A stretch of 5,852 nt of DNA from Pseudomonadota bacterium (GTDB lineage Bacteria; Pseudomonadota; Gammaproteobacteria; Steroidobacterales; GCA-2729495): positions 1 to 5,852 of the forward strand of contig JAUPLK010000116.1 in the NCBI GenBank assembly GCA_030836925.1, written 5' to 3'. Of this stretch, positions 1-5,852 are shown in pieces. Position numbers and translations under genes: made by a program. Below the pieces are notes generated by a model that was not told the DNA's origin, ran no database searches, and was given only the letters and a program-made list of their open reading frames with translations. Every line of letters begins with the position of its first letter. The first letter of the stretch is position 1.

Positions 1-1243
1 GATATGCCATATCGACGGGAATTCCCACGATAGACTCCAGGCGGCGGAGATAGTTCTGGGCGGTCGCCGGCAACTGGTTCAGCTGGCGTGCACCCAGCGT
101 TGACTCGGACCAGCCCGGGAACTCCTCATAAACGGGCTCAACGTCGGCATAGCGATCCACGAGAAGCGGCGGATGGGTATTAACCTTTCCATCCAGCCGG
201 TAGCCGGTACAGACCTTCACCGACGGCAGACCGTCCAGCACGTCCAGTTTGGTGACACACAGGCCGGTGATGCTGCTGTTGATCACGGCCCGTCGCACGG
301 TCACGGCATCGAACCAGCCACAGCGCCGGGGCCGACCCGTCGTGGAGCCGAATTCAACACCGACACGCGCGAGTCGCTCGCCAGTTTCATCGAACAGTTC
401 CGTGGGAAACGGCCCGCCGCCGACACGGGTGGCGTAAGCCTTCACCACACCCAGTACATAATCGAAATTGGCCGGACCCAGTCCGGACCCGCTGGCGGCA
501 CACCCTGCAGCCGTGTTCGACGAGGTCACATAAGGGTATGTGCCGTGATCGATATCAAGCAATGCGCCCTGCGCACCCTCGAACATCAGACGTGAGCCAT
601 TGCGCCGCAATTCATCCAGGTAAGCAACGGTATCAAAGACCAGCGGCTTGACTCTATCGGCCATGGCCAGCCACTCGGCCAGCGTTGCTTCCATGCTGAC
701 TGCTTCAGCATGGTAATACCTCGTCAGCATGAAGTTGTGCAGCTCCATGACTTCGGCGAGCTGCTCGGAAAAGCGCCTTTCGTCGAAGATGTCCGCCATG
801 CGCAGCGAGCGGCGTCCGGCCTTGTCCTCATAGGTAGGCCCGATGCCACGACCGGTCGTGCCAATTGCACGAATCCCGCGGGCCTGCTCGCGCGCCAGAT
901 CGAGCGCGATATGACTGGGCAGTATCAGGGGGCAGGCCGGGCTGATTTTCAGCCGGTTCGCCACCGTGATGCCGCGCTGTTCCAGGGCATCGATCTCTTT
1001 CAGCAGCGACGGCAGATGAACGACAACCCCGTTGCCGATGACGCAGGTAACACCAGGTCGCAGTATCCCTGACGGGATCAGGTGCAGAACCGTCTTCTCG
1101 CCACCGATGATGAGCGTGTGACCGGCGTTGTGACCGCCCTGGAAGCGCACCACGGCCTGTGCCTGTTCGGTCAACAGATCGACAATCTTTCCCTTGCCCT
1201 CGTCACCCCACTGGGTACCGATGACGATGACACACTTGCCCAC
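1..1243 (-). CDS. purA: Adenylosuccinate synthetase (C-terminus cut by window edge)
   Basis: PurA catalyses GTP-dependent condensation of IMP with aspartate to adenylosuccinate, the first committed step of AMP synthesis, in the cytoplasm. I translated the whole stretch by hand: 414 codons are open with no stop or frameshift. Visible motifs are the N-terminal loop IGTQWGDEGKGK (residues 8-19, catalytic Asp14) and GGHNAGHT (36-43, His42, equivalent to E. coli His41). Further along are IGTTGRGIGPTYEDK (127-141, followed by Arg144), FEGAQGALLDIDHGTYPYVTSSN (221-243), GSTTGRPRRCGW (299-310), the guanine-binding TKLD (331-334) and PGWSEST (376-382). The family is about 430 residues, so roughly 15-20 C-terminal residues lie outside the window. 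The start is GTG at 1243. It gives the family-typical MGKCVIVIGTQWGDEGKGK, and no in-frame ATG lies between it and the hflC stop. It sits 14 nt after hflC, so co-transcription is likely. Identification is essentially certain. Confidence 0.98.
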   Translation of the reverse strand, partial: MGKCVIVIGTQWGDEGKGKIVDLLTEQAQAVVRFQGGHNAGHTLIIGGEKTVLHLIPSGILRPGVTCVIGNGVVVHLPSLLKEIDALEQRGITVANRLKISPACPLILPSHIALDLAREQARGIRAIGTTGRGIGPTYEDKAGRRSLRMADIFDERRFSEQLAEVMELHNFMLTRYYHAEAVSMEATLAEWLAMADRVKPLVFDTVAYLDELRRNGSRLMFEGAQGALLDIDHGTYPYVTSSNTAAGCAASGSGLGPANFDYVLGVVKAYATRVGGGPFPTELFDETGERLARVGVEFGSTTGRPRRCGWFDAVTVRRAVINSSITGLCVTKLDVLDGLPSVKVCTGYRLDGKVNTHPPLLVDRYADVEPVYEEFPGWSESTLGARQLNQLPATAQNYLRRLESIVGIPVDMAY

Positions 1244-1257
1244 CGCGATTGCCCCGC
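1241..1257 (-). promoter_or_regulatory. purA ribosome binding site and GTG start
   Basis: On the minus strand a G-rich element (GGCGGGG, about 1252-1258) overlaps the last base of the hflC TAG stop and lies about 8 nt before GTG at 1243-1241. It is an imperfect Shine-Dalgarno match. Because it overlaps the hflC terminus, PurA translation may depend partly on ribosomes finishing hflC. The dependence is inference; the spacing is seen directly. Confidence 0.55.
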
Positions 1258-2127
1258 CTAACGCTTGCTCTCGGATTTCCGCAAATAGTTGAAGAACTCG
1301 CCATTACCGTCCAGCACCAGCAGGTCGTTCTCCTTGCCCAGCGAGCGACGGTATGCCTGGATGCTGCGCGTGAAAGCAAAGAAATCCGGATCCTTGCGAA
1401 AGGCCTCGGCATAGATCCGCGCCGCCTCGGCATCACCGGCACCGCGAACCTTCTCGGCATCCCGGTAAGCCTCGGCCAGGGTCACAGTTCTCTGACGATC
1501 AGCCTCGGCACGGATTTGCTCAGCCGCCTCGGCGCCCTGTGCACGAAGTTCCGAGGCCGTCCGCGCACGCTCCTGACGCATCCTGTCGAACACGGAGTCG
1601 CTGACCTGCTCCGGAAATTCCGTGCGCTTGACGCGCACATCGATGACCTGAATGCCGAGCTCAAGGGCATTCTTGCGCGCATTCGTCAGCATGTTGTCGA
1701 GCAACTCACGCCGCTCTGCCGTCACCACCTGCGGAACCGTGCGCTTGGCAAATTCACCGCGAATGCCATCCTTGACGATTTCAAGCATGCGCTGGGCTGC
1801 AAGCGCCTCATCACCACCGGTCGCACGGTAATAGGCCGCAACATCCACGATTCGCCACTTGACAAAGAAATCCACAAGCAGGTTTTTCTTCTCGAAAGTA
1901 AGAAAAAGTTCCTGTGGATTGGTCAGCGTCAGTATCTGGCGCGGAAATTTGACGACGTTGTTGATGAACGGCACCTTGAAATGCAGGCCAGGGCCGATGT
2001 CGGTCTCGATGATCTTGCCCAACCGGAACTTGATGGCAAGCTCGCGCTCATCAACCGTGTAAACCGACAGACTGAGTACAGCCACAAGCAACACGACGGC
2101 CGCGGGCAAAAGCGTTCGGACATTCAT
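1258..2127 (-). CDS. hflC: HflC, SPFH/prohibitin-family regulator of FtsH protease
   Basis: HflC partners HflK in a large inner-membrane complex that surrounds FtsH and modulates its proteolysis. In E. coli this affects lambda CII stability and membrane-protein quality control. The 289-residue protein has an N-terminal hydrophobic segment (about 5-23) acting as an uncleaved anchor, then an SPFH/band-7 domain (about 23-190) opening VDERELAIKFRLGKI. A charged Ala/Glu/Arg-rich helical region follows (about 183-245), including GDAEAARIYAEAF (231-243), a signature also found in E. coli HflC. The C-terminal part FFAFTRSIQAYRRSL (249-263) is likewise typical. It is shorter than E. coli HflC (about 334 residues) but looks intact. 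Its ATG overlaps the hflK TGA by one base (TGATG), with a GGGGGG tract about 8 nt upstream, which fits translational coupling and balanced HflK:HflC supply. It ends in TAG, 14 nt before purA. Confidence 0.97.
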   Translation of the reverse strand: MNVRTLLPAAVVLLVAVLSLSVYTVDERELAIKFRLGKIIETDIGPGLHFKVPFINNVVKFPRQILTLTNPQELFLTFEKKNLLVDFFVKWRIVDVAAYYRATGGDEALAAQRMLEIVKDGIRGEFAKRTVPQVVTAERRELLDNMLTNARKNALELGIQVIDVRVKRTEFPEQVSDSVFDRMRQERARTASELRAQGAEAAEQIRAEADRQRTVTLAEAYRDAEKVRGAGDAEAARIYAEAFRKDPDFFAFTRSIQAYRRSLGKENDLLVLDGNGEFFNYLRKSESKR

Positions 2128-2129
2128 CA
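2125..2129 (-). other. hflK/hflC stop-start overlap (TGATG)
   Basis: The hflK TGA (2129-2127) and hflC ATG (2127-2125) share one base. Such an arrangement usually allows a terminating ribosome to reinitiate, which would help keep the two subunits of one complex at matched levels. The overlap is seen directly; the coupling is inferred. Confidence 0.85.
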
Positions 2130-3278
2130 GCGTGCCCCCCGGGTGCGCAGATCGGCAGGATCACGTGGTGCAGCCGTTGCCGCGGGCTTCACCACAGTGG
2201 GCGGAGCAGAATCCCGCAGCGCTGGGGTGGCCAGGCTGTTGCGCCGCTGCTCCAGGATCTTGTCGACCGGCAGATAGAGCAGATTGCTGTTGCTGCCCGA
2301 ATCCACCAGGACCTTGTTGGAAGCCGCGTAGATATCCTCCATGGCCTCCAGGTAAAGGCGCCGACGCGTCACTTCGGGCGCCTTCTTGTATTCCGCCAGG
2401 AGCAGTTCAAAGCGCGCTGCCTCACCCTGGGCGTCGGCCACGACCCGTGAGCGATAACCCTCGGCGTCCTCCCGGCGCCGGACCGCTTCACCGCGCGCTC
2501 GCGGCACGACATCGTTGGCGTAGGCCTGAGCCTCGAAAGACAGTCGCTCGCGATCTTCGCGCGCCTTGATGGCGTCCTGCACGGCCGTCTCTACCTGGCT
2601 GGGAAAATTGGCGTCCTGCAAATTGACCTTGGTAACCAGCATGCCGGTCTGATACTCGTCCAGCGTCTGCTGTACCAGTTTTTCGGTCTGCACCGCAATC
2701 TCGGTACGGCCTTCCAGCAGCACGAAGTCGAGCTTGTTCTTGCCGATGACCTCACGGATGGCGCTTTCGCTGATGTCCTGCAGCGTCGCCGCCGGGTCAC
2801 GCACATTGAAGAGATACTTGACCGGATCGGCCCTCCGGTACTGCACGACCAGATCAACCACCACGATGTTCTCATCAGCCGTCAGCATGCGCGTCTGCTG
2901 TTTGAACGGCACGATCTCGTTGATATTGACGAGTTCCACTCGCTCGACCGGCCAGGGCAGATGCCAGCGCAGGCCCGGCATGGTGGATTCCTGATACTTG
3001 CCGAAACGCGTCACGACACCGCGTTCGGCATCATCGACCCGGTAGAACCCGGTTGCCACCCAGACCGCCAGAACCAGCCCGGCCAGAGCAAAAATTGCCG
3101 CCCCACCCGGCTGACCAGTCGACTGTCCGCCAGACGAACCACGCGAGCCACGCCCGCCTCGCAATAAGGCGACCAGTCGCTGCTGCCAGGCGCGGATGAT
3201 CTTGTCCAGATCCGGTGGACCCTGACCTTGCCCGCGATCCCAGGGGTTCTTGCCGTTGCCGGGTTCATTCCATGCCAT
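2127..3278 (-). CDS. hflK: HflK, SPFH/prohibitin-family partner of HflC
   Basis: HflK is the larger subunit of the HflKC complex that encloses FtsH in the inner membrane. The 383-residue protein begins MAWNEPGNGKNPWD, the usual HflK opening, followed by the PPDLDKIIRAWQQRL segment (21-35). A Gly/Ser-rich linker (about 41-60) leads to one transmembrane helix (about 60-78), then YRVDDAERGVVTRFGKY (79-95), which opens the SPFH/band-7 domain. The domain continues through DPVKYLFNVRDP (151-162), SAIREVIGK (172-180) and NLQDANFP (219-226) into a charged helical stretch (about 232-300). LYLPVDKI (334-341) is the conserved C-terminal strand. The last 35 residues are a Pro/Ala-rich, probably disordered tail. 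The start is 29 nt after the hflX stop with a GGA-type ribosome site 8 nt before ATG. The stop overlaps the hflC start. The family assignment is firm. Confidence 0.98.
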   Translation of the reverse strand: MAWNEPGNGKNPWDRGQGQGPPDLDKIIRAWQQRLVALLRGGRGSRGSSGGQSTGQPGGAAIFALAGLVLAVWVATGFYRVDDAERGVVTRFGKYQESTMPGLRWHLPWPVERVELVNINEIVPFKQQTRMLTADENIVVVDLVVQYRRADPVKYLFNVRDPAATLQDISESAIREVIGKNKLDFVLLEGRTEIAVQTEKLVQQTLDEYQTGMLVTKVNLQDANFPSQVETAVQDAIKAREDRERLSFEAQAYANDVVPRARGEAVRRREDAEGYRSRVVADAQGEAARFELLLAEYKKAPEVTRRRLYLEAMEDIYAASNKVLVDSGSNSNLLYLPVDKILEQRRNSLATPALRDSAPPTVVKPAATAAPRDPADLRTRGAR

Positions 3279-3307
3279 TTGTCAGTTCCAGAGAAATTAC
3301 GCCGAAA

Positions 3308-4612
3308 TCACTGTAGCGCCTCGGGCCGGAAATCATCGGAACCAGGCAGCACCCGCAAGTGCTCGCGCCGGCTCAGATCCTCATATTCACGACGACCAAT
3401 GCGCAGATCCAGCTCCCAGCCGCCCGCATCGCGCGGACGCTCGTTGCGTACCACGCCCATGGCATAGAAACCGGCTCGCAGACGCGCATCTGCAGCGTCC
3501 AGCTCGACCGTGCACTGCACGAATGCGACATGCAGATGCTCGGCAATGACCTCAAGCAGGGAGCTGACCCCATCGCCCGTTTGCGATGACAGCCAGACGC
3601 GAACCGGCAACCCCGTCGCATCGCGATCAACCCGGGGCTGCGAGCCCAGTATATCAGTCTTGTTGTAGACCTGAATGCGGGGCGTCTGGCCGGCACCAAT
3701 CTCCTCCAGCACATTCACGACGTCCTGGACGCGATCCTGGTGCGCCGGATCCGAGCTGTCGATCACGTGCAGGATCAGGTGTGAATCCCTGGTCTCATCC
3801 AGGGTCGAGCGAAACGCGGCCACCAGTTCGTGGGGCAGATCGCGGATGAAACCGACCGTATCGGCAAGGACGATCGTCGTCCCGTCCGGCAAGCGGACGC
3901 GCCGCAGCGTCGGGTCGAGCGTGGCAAACAGCTGATCGGCGACCAGCACGTCTGCGCTGGTCAGCCGGTTGAACAGGGTCGACTTGCCGGCATTGGTGTA
4001 GCCAACGAGTGAAACCGTGGGAATCTCGGCCTTGCGGCGCATCTTTCCGGCCGTGCGGCGCTGCCGGGCAACGCGCCCGAGTCGCTCGGTCAATGAGCGG
4101 ATACGCTGTGAAATCAGGCGACGGTCTGATTCGAGCTGGGTTTCACCGGGACCACGCAGCCCTATACCGCCCTTTTGCCGCTCGAGATGCGTCCAGCCCC
4201 GCACCAGGCGGGTGGCCAGATGCTCGAGCTGGGCCAATTCGACCTGCAGCTTGCCTTCGTGCGTGCGCGCGCGCAGCGCAAAGATATCCAGAATGAGACC
4301 CGTGCGGTCGATGACACGGCGATCGAGTTCCTGTTCGAGATTGCGCTGCTGGGCCGGGCTCAGCCAGTGATCGACCAGCACGATCTCGGCACAGCTCTCA
4401 TGCAACAGCTGCCGCAACTCTTCAAGCTTGCCGCTGCCGATCAGAAAACGCGGATTGACCTTGCGGAGTCCGGCGCTCAGTTCGCCAGCCACCTCTGCAC
4501 CTGCAGATACGGCGAGCGCATGAAACTCCTGCTGTTCTTCAGGGGACGGGACGGAGCCTATCTTGACGTGCACCAGAACGGCGCGCTCACCATGACCCGG
4601 ACGGTCAAACAA
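3308..4612 (-). CDS. hflX: HflX, ribosome-associated GTPase (TTG start)
   Basis: HflX is a cytoplasmic GTPase that binds 50S/70S ribosomes and splits stalled or stressed ribosomes. Read from TTG at 4612 the protein is 434 residues. It has an N-terminal domain with PRFLIGSGKLEEL (54-66), DHWLSPAQQRNLE (81-93), DRTGLILDIFALRARTHEGK (102-121), and the glycine-rich loop GGIGLRGPGETQLE (148-161). The G domain has G1 GYTNAGKST (204-212), the switch I region ATLDPT (230-235), G3 DTVGF (251-255), G4 NKTD (317-320) and G5-like SSQTGDG (342-348), so all nucleotide-binding motifs are present. The TTG start puts MFDRPGHGERAVLVH in register with the E. coli opening MFDRYDAGEQAVLVH. It also has a GAGG ribosome site 7 nt upstream. 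An in-frame GTG at 4645 would add 11 residues but lacks a comparable site. The gene follows hfq by 73 nt. Confidence 0.97.
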   Translation of the reverse strand: MFDRPGHGERAVLVHVKIGSVPSPEEQQEFHALAVSAGAEVAGELSAGLRKVNPRFLIGSGKLEELRQLLHESCAEIVLVDHWLSPAQQRNLEQELDRRVIDRTGLILDIFALRARTHEGKLQVELAQLEHLATRLVRGWTHLERQKGGIGLRGPGETQLESDRRLISQRIRSLTERLGRVARQRRTAGKMRRKAEIPTVSLVGYTNAGKSTLFNRLTSADVLVADQLFATLDPTLRRVRLPDGTTIVLADTVGFIRDLPHELVAAFRSTLDETRDSHLILHVIDSSDPAHQDRVQDVVNVLEEIGAGQTPRIQVYNKTDILGSQPRVDRDATGLPVRVWLSSQTGDGVSSLLEVIAEHLHVAFVQCTVELDAADARLRAGFYAMGVVRNERPRDAGGWELDLRIGRREYEDLSRREHLRVLPGSDDFRPEALQ

Positions 4613-4623
4613 GTTTAGACCTC
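4610..4623 (-). promoter_or_regulatory. hflX ribosome binding site deciding a TTG start
   Basis: Minus-strand GAGG (4623-4620) is followed by a 7-nt spacer and TTG (4612-4610). This spacing, and the match of the resulting N-terminus to E. coli HflX, favours TTG over the upstream GTG at 4645-4643. A nearby ATG at 4631-4629 is out of frame and meets a stop after eight codons. Confidence 0.7.
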
Positions 4624-4685
4624 GGTAACATGAATCTCCCGGCACGTTGCCCGGCAGTGGCGCTCAGTAGACGGGTCCGGCGCAA
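4613..4685 (-). other. hfq-hflX intercistronic spacer with small hairpin
   Basis: This 73-nt spacer contains a direct repeat of TGCCGGG (minus strand, 4656-4650 and 4644-4638, 12 nt period). The repeats can fold into a short hairpin: GGCA (4654-4651 side) pairs with TGCC across a 3-nt loop, then one G-G mismatch and two more GC pairs. No run of T follows on the minus strand, so it is not an intrinsic terminator and readthrough into hflX is expected. It could affect mRNA processing or stability, but nothing proves that. Confidence 0.4.
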
Positions 4686-4925
4686 TCAGCCCTCGTCCTC
4701 ATCATCCTGGTCTGGCAATCTGACCGCACGGGACGGTACCACCGTGGAAATGGCGTGCTTGTATACCATCTGGCTGACGCTGTTCTTGAGCAGCACGACA
4801 AACTGGTCGAAGGACTCGACGGTCCCCTGCAACTTGATGCCGTTAACAAGATAAATCGAAACCGGAACCTTCTCCTTGCGGAGTACGTTAAGGAACGGAT
4901 CCTGCAGCACCTGACCTTTGGTCAT
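4686..4925 (-). CDS. hfq: Hfq, RNA chaperone
   Basis: Hfq is a hexameric Sm-like RNA chaperone that stabilises sRNAs and pairs them with mRNAs. The 79-residue protein opens MTKGQVLQDPFLNVLRKEKVP, almost identical to E. coli Hfq. Sm1 covers about residues 23-46 and Sm2 VYKHAISTVVPS (54-65). Proximal-face residues Q8, Q41, F42, K56 and H57 are present. Distal-face residues Y25, G29, K31 and Q33 are also present, and the rim patch is R16-K17-E18-K19, against RRER in E. coli. The C-terminal tail after the core is only about 13 residues and ends in the acidic DQDDEDEG, so the protein is close to the compact Pseudomonas type (82 residues) and not the 102-residue E. coli form. The ATG at 4925 is preceded by AGGAG with a 6-nt spacer. 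The frame stays open upstream, so an N-terminal extension is formally possible. Confidence 0.98.
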   Translation of the reverse strand: MTKGQVLQDPFLNVLRKEKVPVSIYLVNGIKLQGTVESFDQFVVLLKNSVSQMVYKHAISTVVPSRAVRLPDQDDEDEG

Positions 4926-4949
4926 CTTGGACTCCTGATTTTTATTTTT
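4923..4949 (-). promoter_or_regulatory. hfq ribosome binding site with adjacent A-rich tract
   Basis: A strong Shine-Dalgarno AGGAG (minus strand 4936-4932) stands 6 nt before the hfq ATG. One base further upstream is AAAAATAAAAAT (4949-4938), which reads as four consecutive A-R-N triplets, the motif bound by the distal face of E. coli Hfq. Its position beside the ribosome site suggests Hfq could occupy its own leader and repress translation. Autoregulation of hfq translation is known in E. coli; its occurrence here is inference. The ribosome site itself is secure. Confidence 0.6.
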
Positions 4950-5017
4950 GCTTGCGTCCGGTGGCGCTTCTGAACGACGCGGAACACGCCGCATATGCTC
5001 TCCCCCCATGCGCCGGC

Positions 5018-5023
5018 ATTCTA
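5018..5023 (-). promoter_or_regulatory. Possible -10 element for hfq
   Basis: Minus-strand TAGAAT matches the sigma-70 -10 consensus at five of six positions and overlaps the miaA TAG stop. Transcription from it would begin near 5010 and give a leader of about 85 nt before the hfq ATG. No convincing -35 hexamer was found 16-18 nt upstream, and there is no extended -10 TG. It may be chance. Confidence 0.2.
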
Positions 5024-5852
5024 GCCGCTCGATACCGATAATGCATCCTGCACACCATGGGAATGCAGCAGGGCCTCCACTTTCGCGGGCAAATGCGACT
5101 CCTCCATGGCAAAGCACTGCTCACAAACTTCATGACGCAACCAGGTAAGTTGCCGCTTGGCCAGCTGCCGGGTCGCCGCGAGCGCACGACGTTCCGCTTC
5201 TGCCCGGTCATGATTGCCCGCCAGCATTGCCCACAGCTGGCGATAGCCAACGGCCCGCATGGCTGGTCGTTCTGTACGCATTTCAGGCAGTTGCATCAGC
5301 CCAGCGACTTCGCCGACAAAGCCCTGCGCCAGCATCGCGCTGAAGCGCGCCTCGATCCGCGCATGCAGCAACTGCCGCTCGCCGGGGATCAGCGCGATGC
5401 GCAGAAAGCGCAGATCATCGGGTGGTAACGCCCTGCCCTGCTGTGCCGAGAGCGGCACGCCGGTGAGCTGCCACACTTCAAGCGCACGCTGGATCCGTTG
5501 CCGGTCGGTCGGCCGGAGCCGCTCGGCGCTCGACGGATCAACGCGAGCGAGTTCGGCGTGCAACGCCGGCCAGCCGATGGCTGCCGCGCGCCGGTCGATT
5601 GCGGCACGGACCTCGCTGTCGCCCCCAGGCAAAGCCGACAAGCCCTGCCACAGGCTGCGGAAATACAGCATCGTGCCCCCCACGAGCAGCGGCACACGGC
5701 CGGCGGCCACGACCTCGGCAATCGCCGTCCGCACATCGCGCAGGAACTCACCGGCCGAATAGCTCTCCCAGGGATCACGGACATCAATCAGCCGGTGCGG
5801 TATTTCCGCGAGCAGCGCGGGTTCGGGCTTGCCGGTGCCAATGTTCATGCGC
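5021..5852 (-). CDS. miaA: tRNA dimethylallyltransferase MiaA (N-terminus cut by window edge)
   Basis: MiaA transfers a dimethylallyl group to N6 of adenosine 37 in tRNAs reading UNN codons, the first step of ms2i6A synthesis. 276 codons are visible, ending in TAG at 5021. The visible part starts within the motif RMNIGTGKP (E. coli GMDIGTAKP). The ATG at 5848 is therefore an internal methionine and not the start. About 40-50 residues, including the P-loop GPTASGKT, lie beyond the edge. Seen here, numbered from that Met, are HRLIDVRDPWESYSAGEF (18-35), PLLVGGTMLYFRSLWQGL (53-70), TDRQRIQRALEV (114-125), MRAVGYRQLW (197-206) and TRQLAKRQLTWLR (226-238), all family signatures in the correct order. 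The last residue of GTAKP is shifted to GTGKP, a mild variation. The hfq start follows 95 nt downstream, the usual neighbour in gammaproteobacteria. Confidence 0.97.
   Translation of the reverse strand, partial: RMNIGTGKPEPALLAEIPHRLIDVRDPWESYSAGEFLRDVRTAIAEVVAAGRVPLLVGGTMLYFRSLWQGLSALPGGDSEVRAAIDRRAAAIGWPALHAELARVDPSSAERLRPTDRQRIQRALEVWQLTGVPLSAQQGRALPPDDLRFLRIALIPGERQLLHARIEARFSAMLAQGFVGEVAGLMQLPEMRTERPAMRAVGYRQLWAMLAGNHDRAEAERRALAATRQLAKRQLTWLRHEVCEQCFAMEESHLPAKVEALLHSHGVQDALSVSSG

Noticed and set aside
173..1072. Plus-strand open frames opposite purA (173-595 and 710-1072)
   Set aside because: The minus strand here translates without interruption into PurA motifs, so these are shadow frames.
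1249..2277. A 342-codon plus-strand open frame opposite hflC and the end of hflK
   Set aside because: It lies entirely antisense to two well-conserved genes, has no recognisable domain, and long antisense open frames are expected opposite GC-rich coding sequence.
4175..4618. Plus-strand 147-codon open frame opposite the hflX N-terminal part
   Set aside because: It is antisense to conserved HflX sequence, with no family similarity that I recognise.
4979..4992. Small GCGG/CCGC hairpin in the hfq leader
   Set aside because: Only four base pairs with a 6-nt loop and no T tract; within chance expectation for GC-rich DNA and not a terminator.
4686..5117. Reading hfq as a 143-residue protein from 5117
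   Set aside because: The first part would overlap miaA codons in another frame and has no ribosome site of note. The conserved Hfq start with AGGAG is at 4925. Only the shorter extension from 4994 is kept as a question.
5021..5848. ATG at 5848 as the true miaA start
   Set aside because: It corresponds to the internal Met of the MDIGTAKP-type motif. The P-loop that must precede it is missing only because the window ends at 5852.
1..5852. Search for CRISPR arrays, insertion sequences, tRNA or rRNA genes, phage or defence genes
   Set aside because: No regular repeats, terminal inverted repeats or RNA gene motifs were seen. Almost all of the window is accounted for by six conserved housekeeping genes with short gaps, so I see no undescribed system.

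Overview
This window is a conserved housekeeping segment of a GC-rich proteobacterium, most likely a gammaproteobacterium. The evidence is the gene order miaA-hfq-hflX-hflK-hflC-purA, the classic gammaproteobacterial hfq 'superoperon', and an Hfq core nearly identical to the E. coli protein. Genus cannot be fixed from the sequence. All six genes lie on the minus strand, so transcription runs from high to low coordinates.

Layout in transcription order: miaA (tRNA isopentenyltransferase) enters at the right edge without its N-terminus and stops at 5021. A 95-nt gap (4926-5020) forms the hfq leader. It holds a -10-like hexamer on the miaA stop codon, two in-frame upstream ATGs, and an A-rich tract against a strong Shine-Dalgarno. 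hfq (4686-4925) encodes a compact 79-residue RNA chaperone. After a 73-nt spacer with a small hairpin comes hflX (3308-4612), a ribosome-associated GTPase whose best start is TTG. hflK (2127-3278) follows after 29 nt, and hflC (1258-2127) overlaps the hflK stop by one base. purA (adenylosuccinate synthetase) starts 14 nt after hflC with GTG. It runs off the left edge with 414 codons visible, missing an estimated 15-20 C-terminal residues.

How the genes relate: miaA modifies A37 of tRNAs that read UNN codons. Hfq mediates sRNA-mRNA pairing. HflX splits or rescues stalled ribosomes. HflK and HflC form a membrane complex that restrains the FtsH protease. PurA commits IMP to AMP synthesis. Small gaps, one overlap and no visible intrinsic terminator suggest one readthrough unit, probably with internal promoters as in E. 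coli. No mobile element, CRISPR array, RNA gene or frameshift was seen, and no undescribed system. The points most worth a second look are the hfq leader (possible Hfq self-binding tract, possible extended isoform) and the direct hflC-purA junction.
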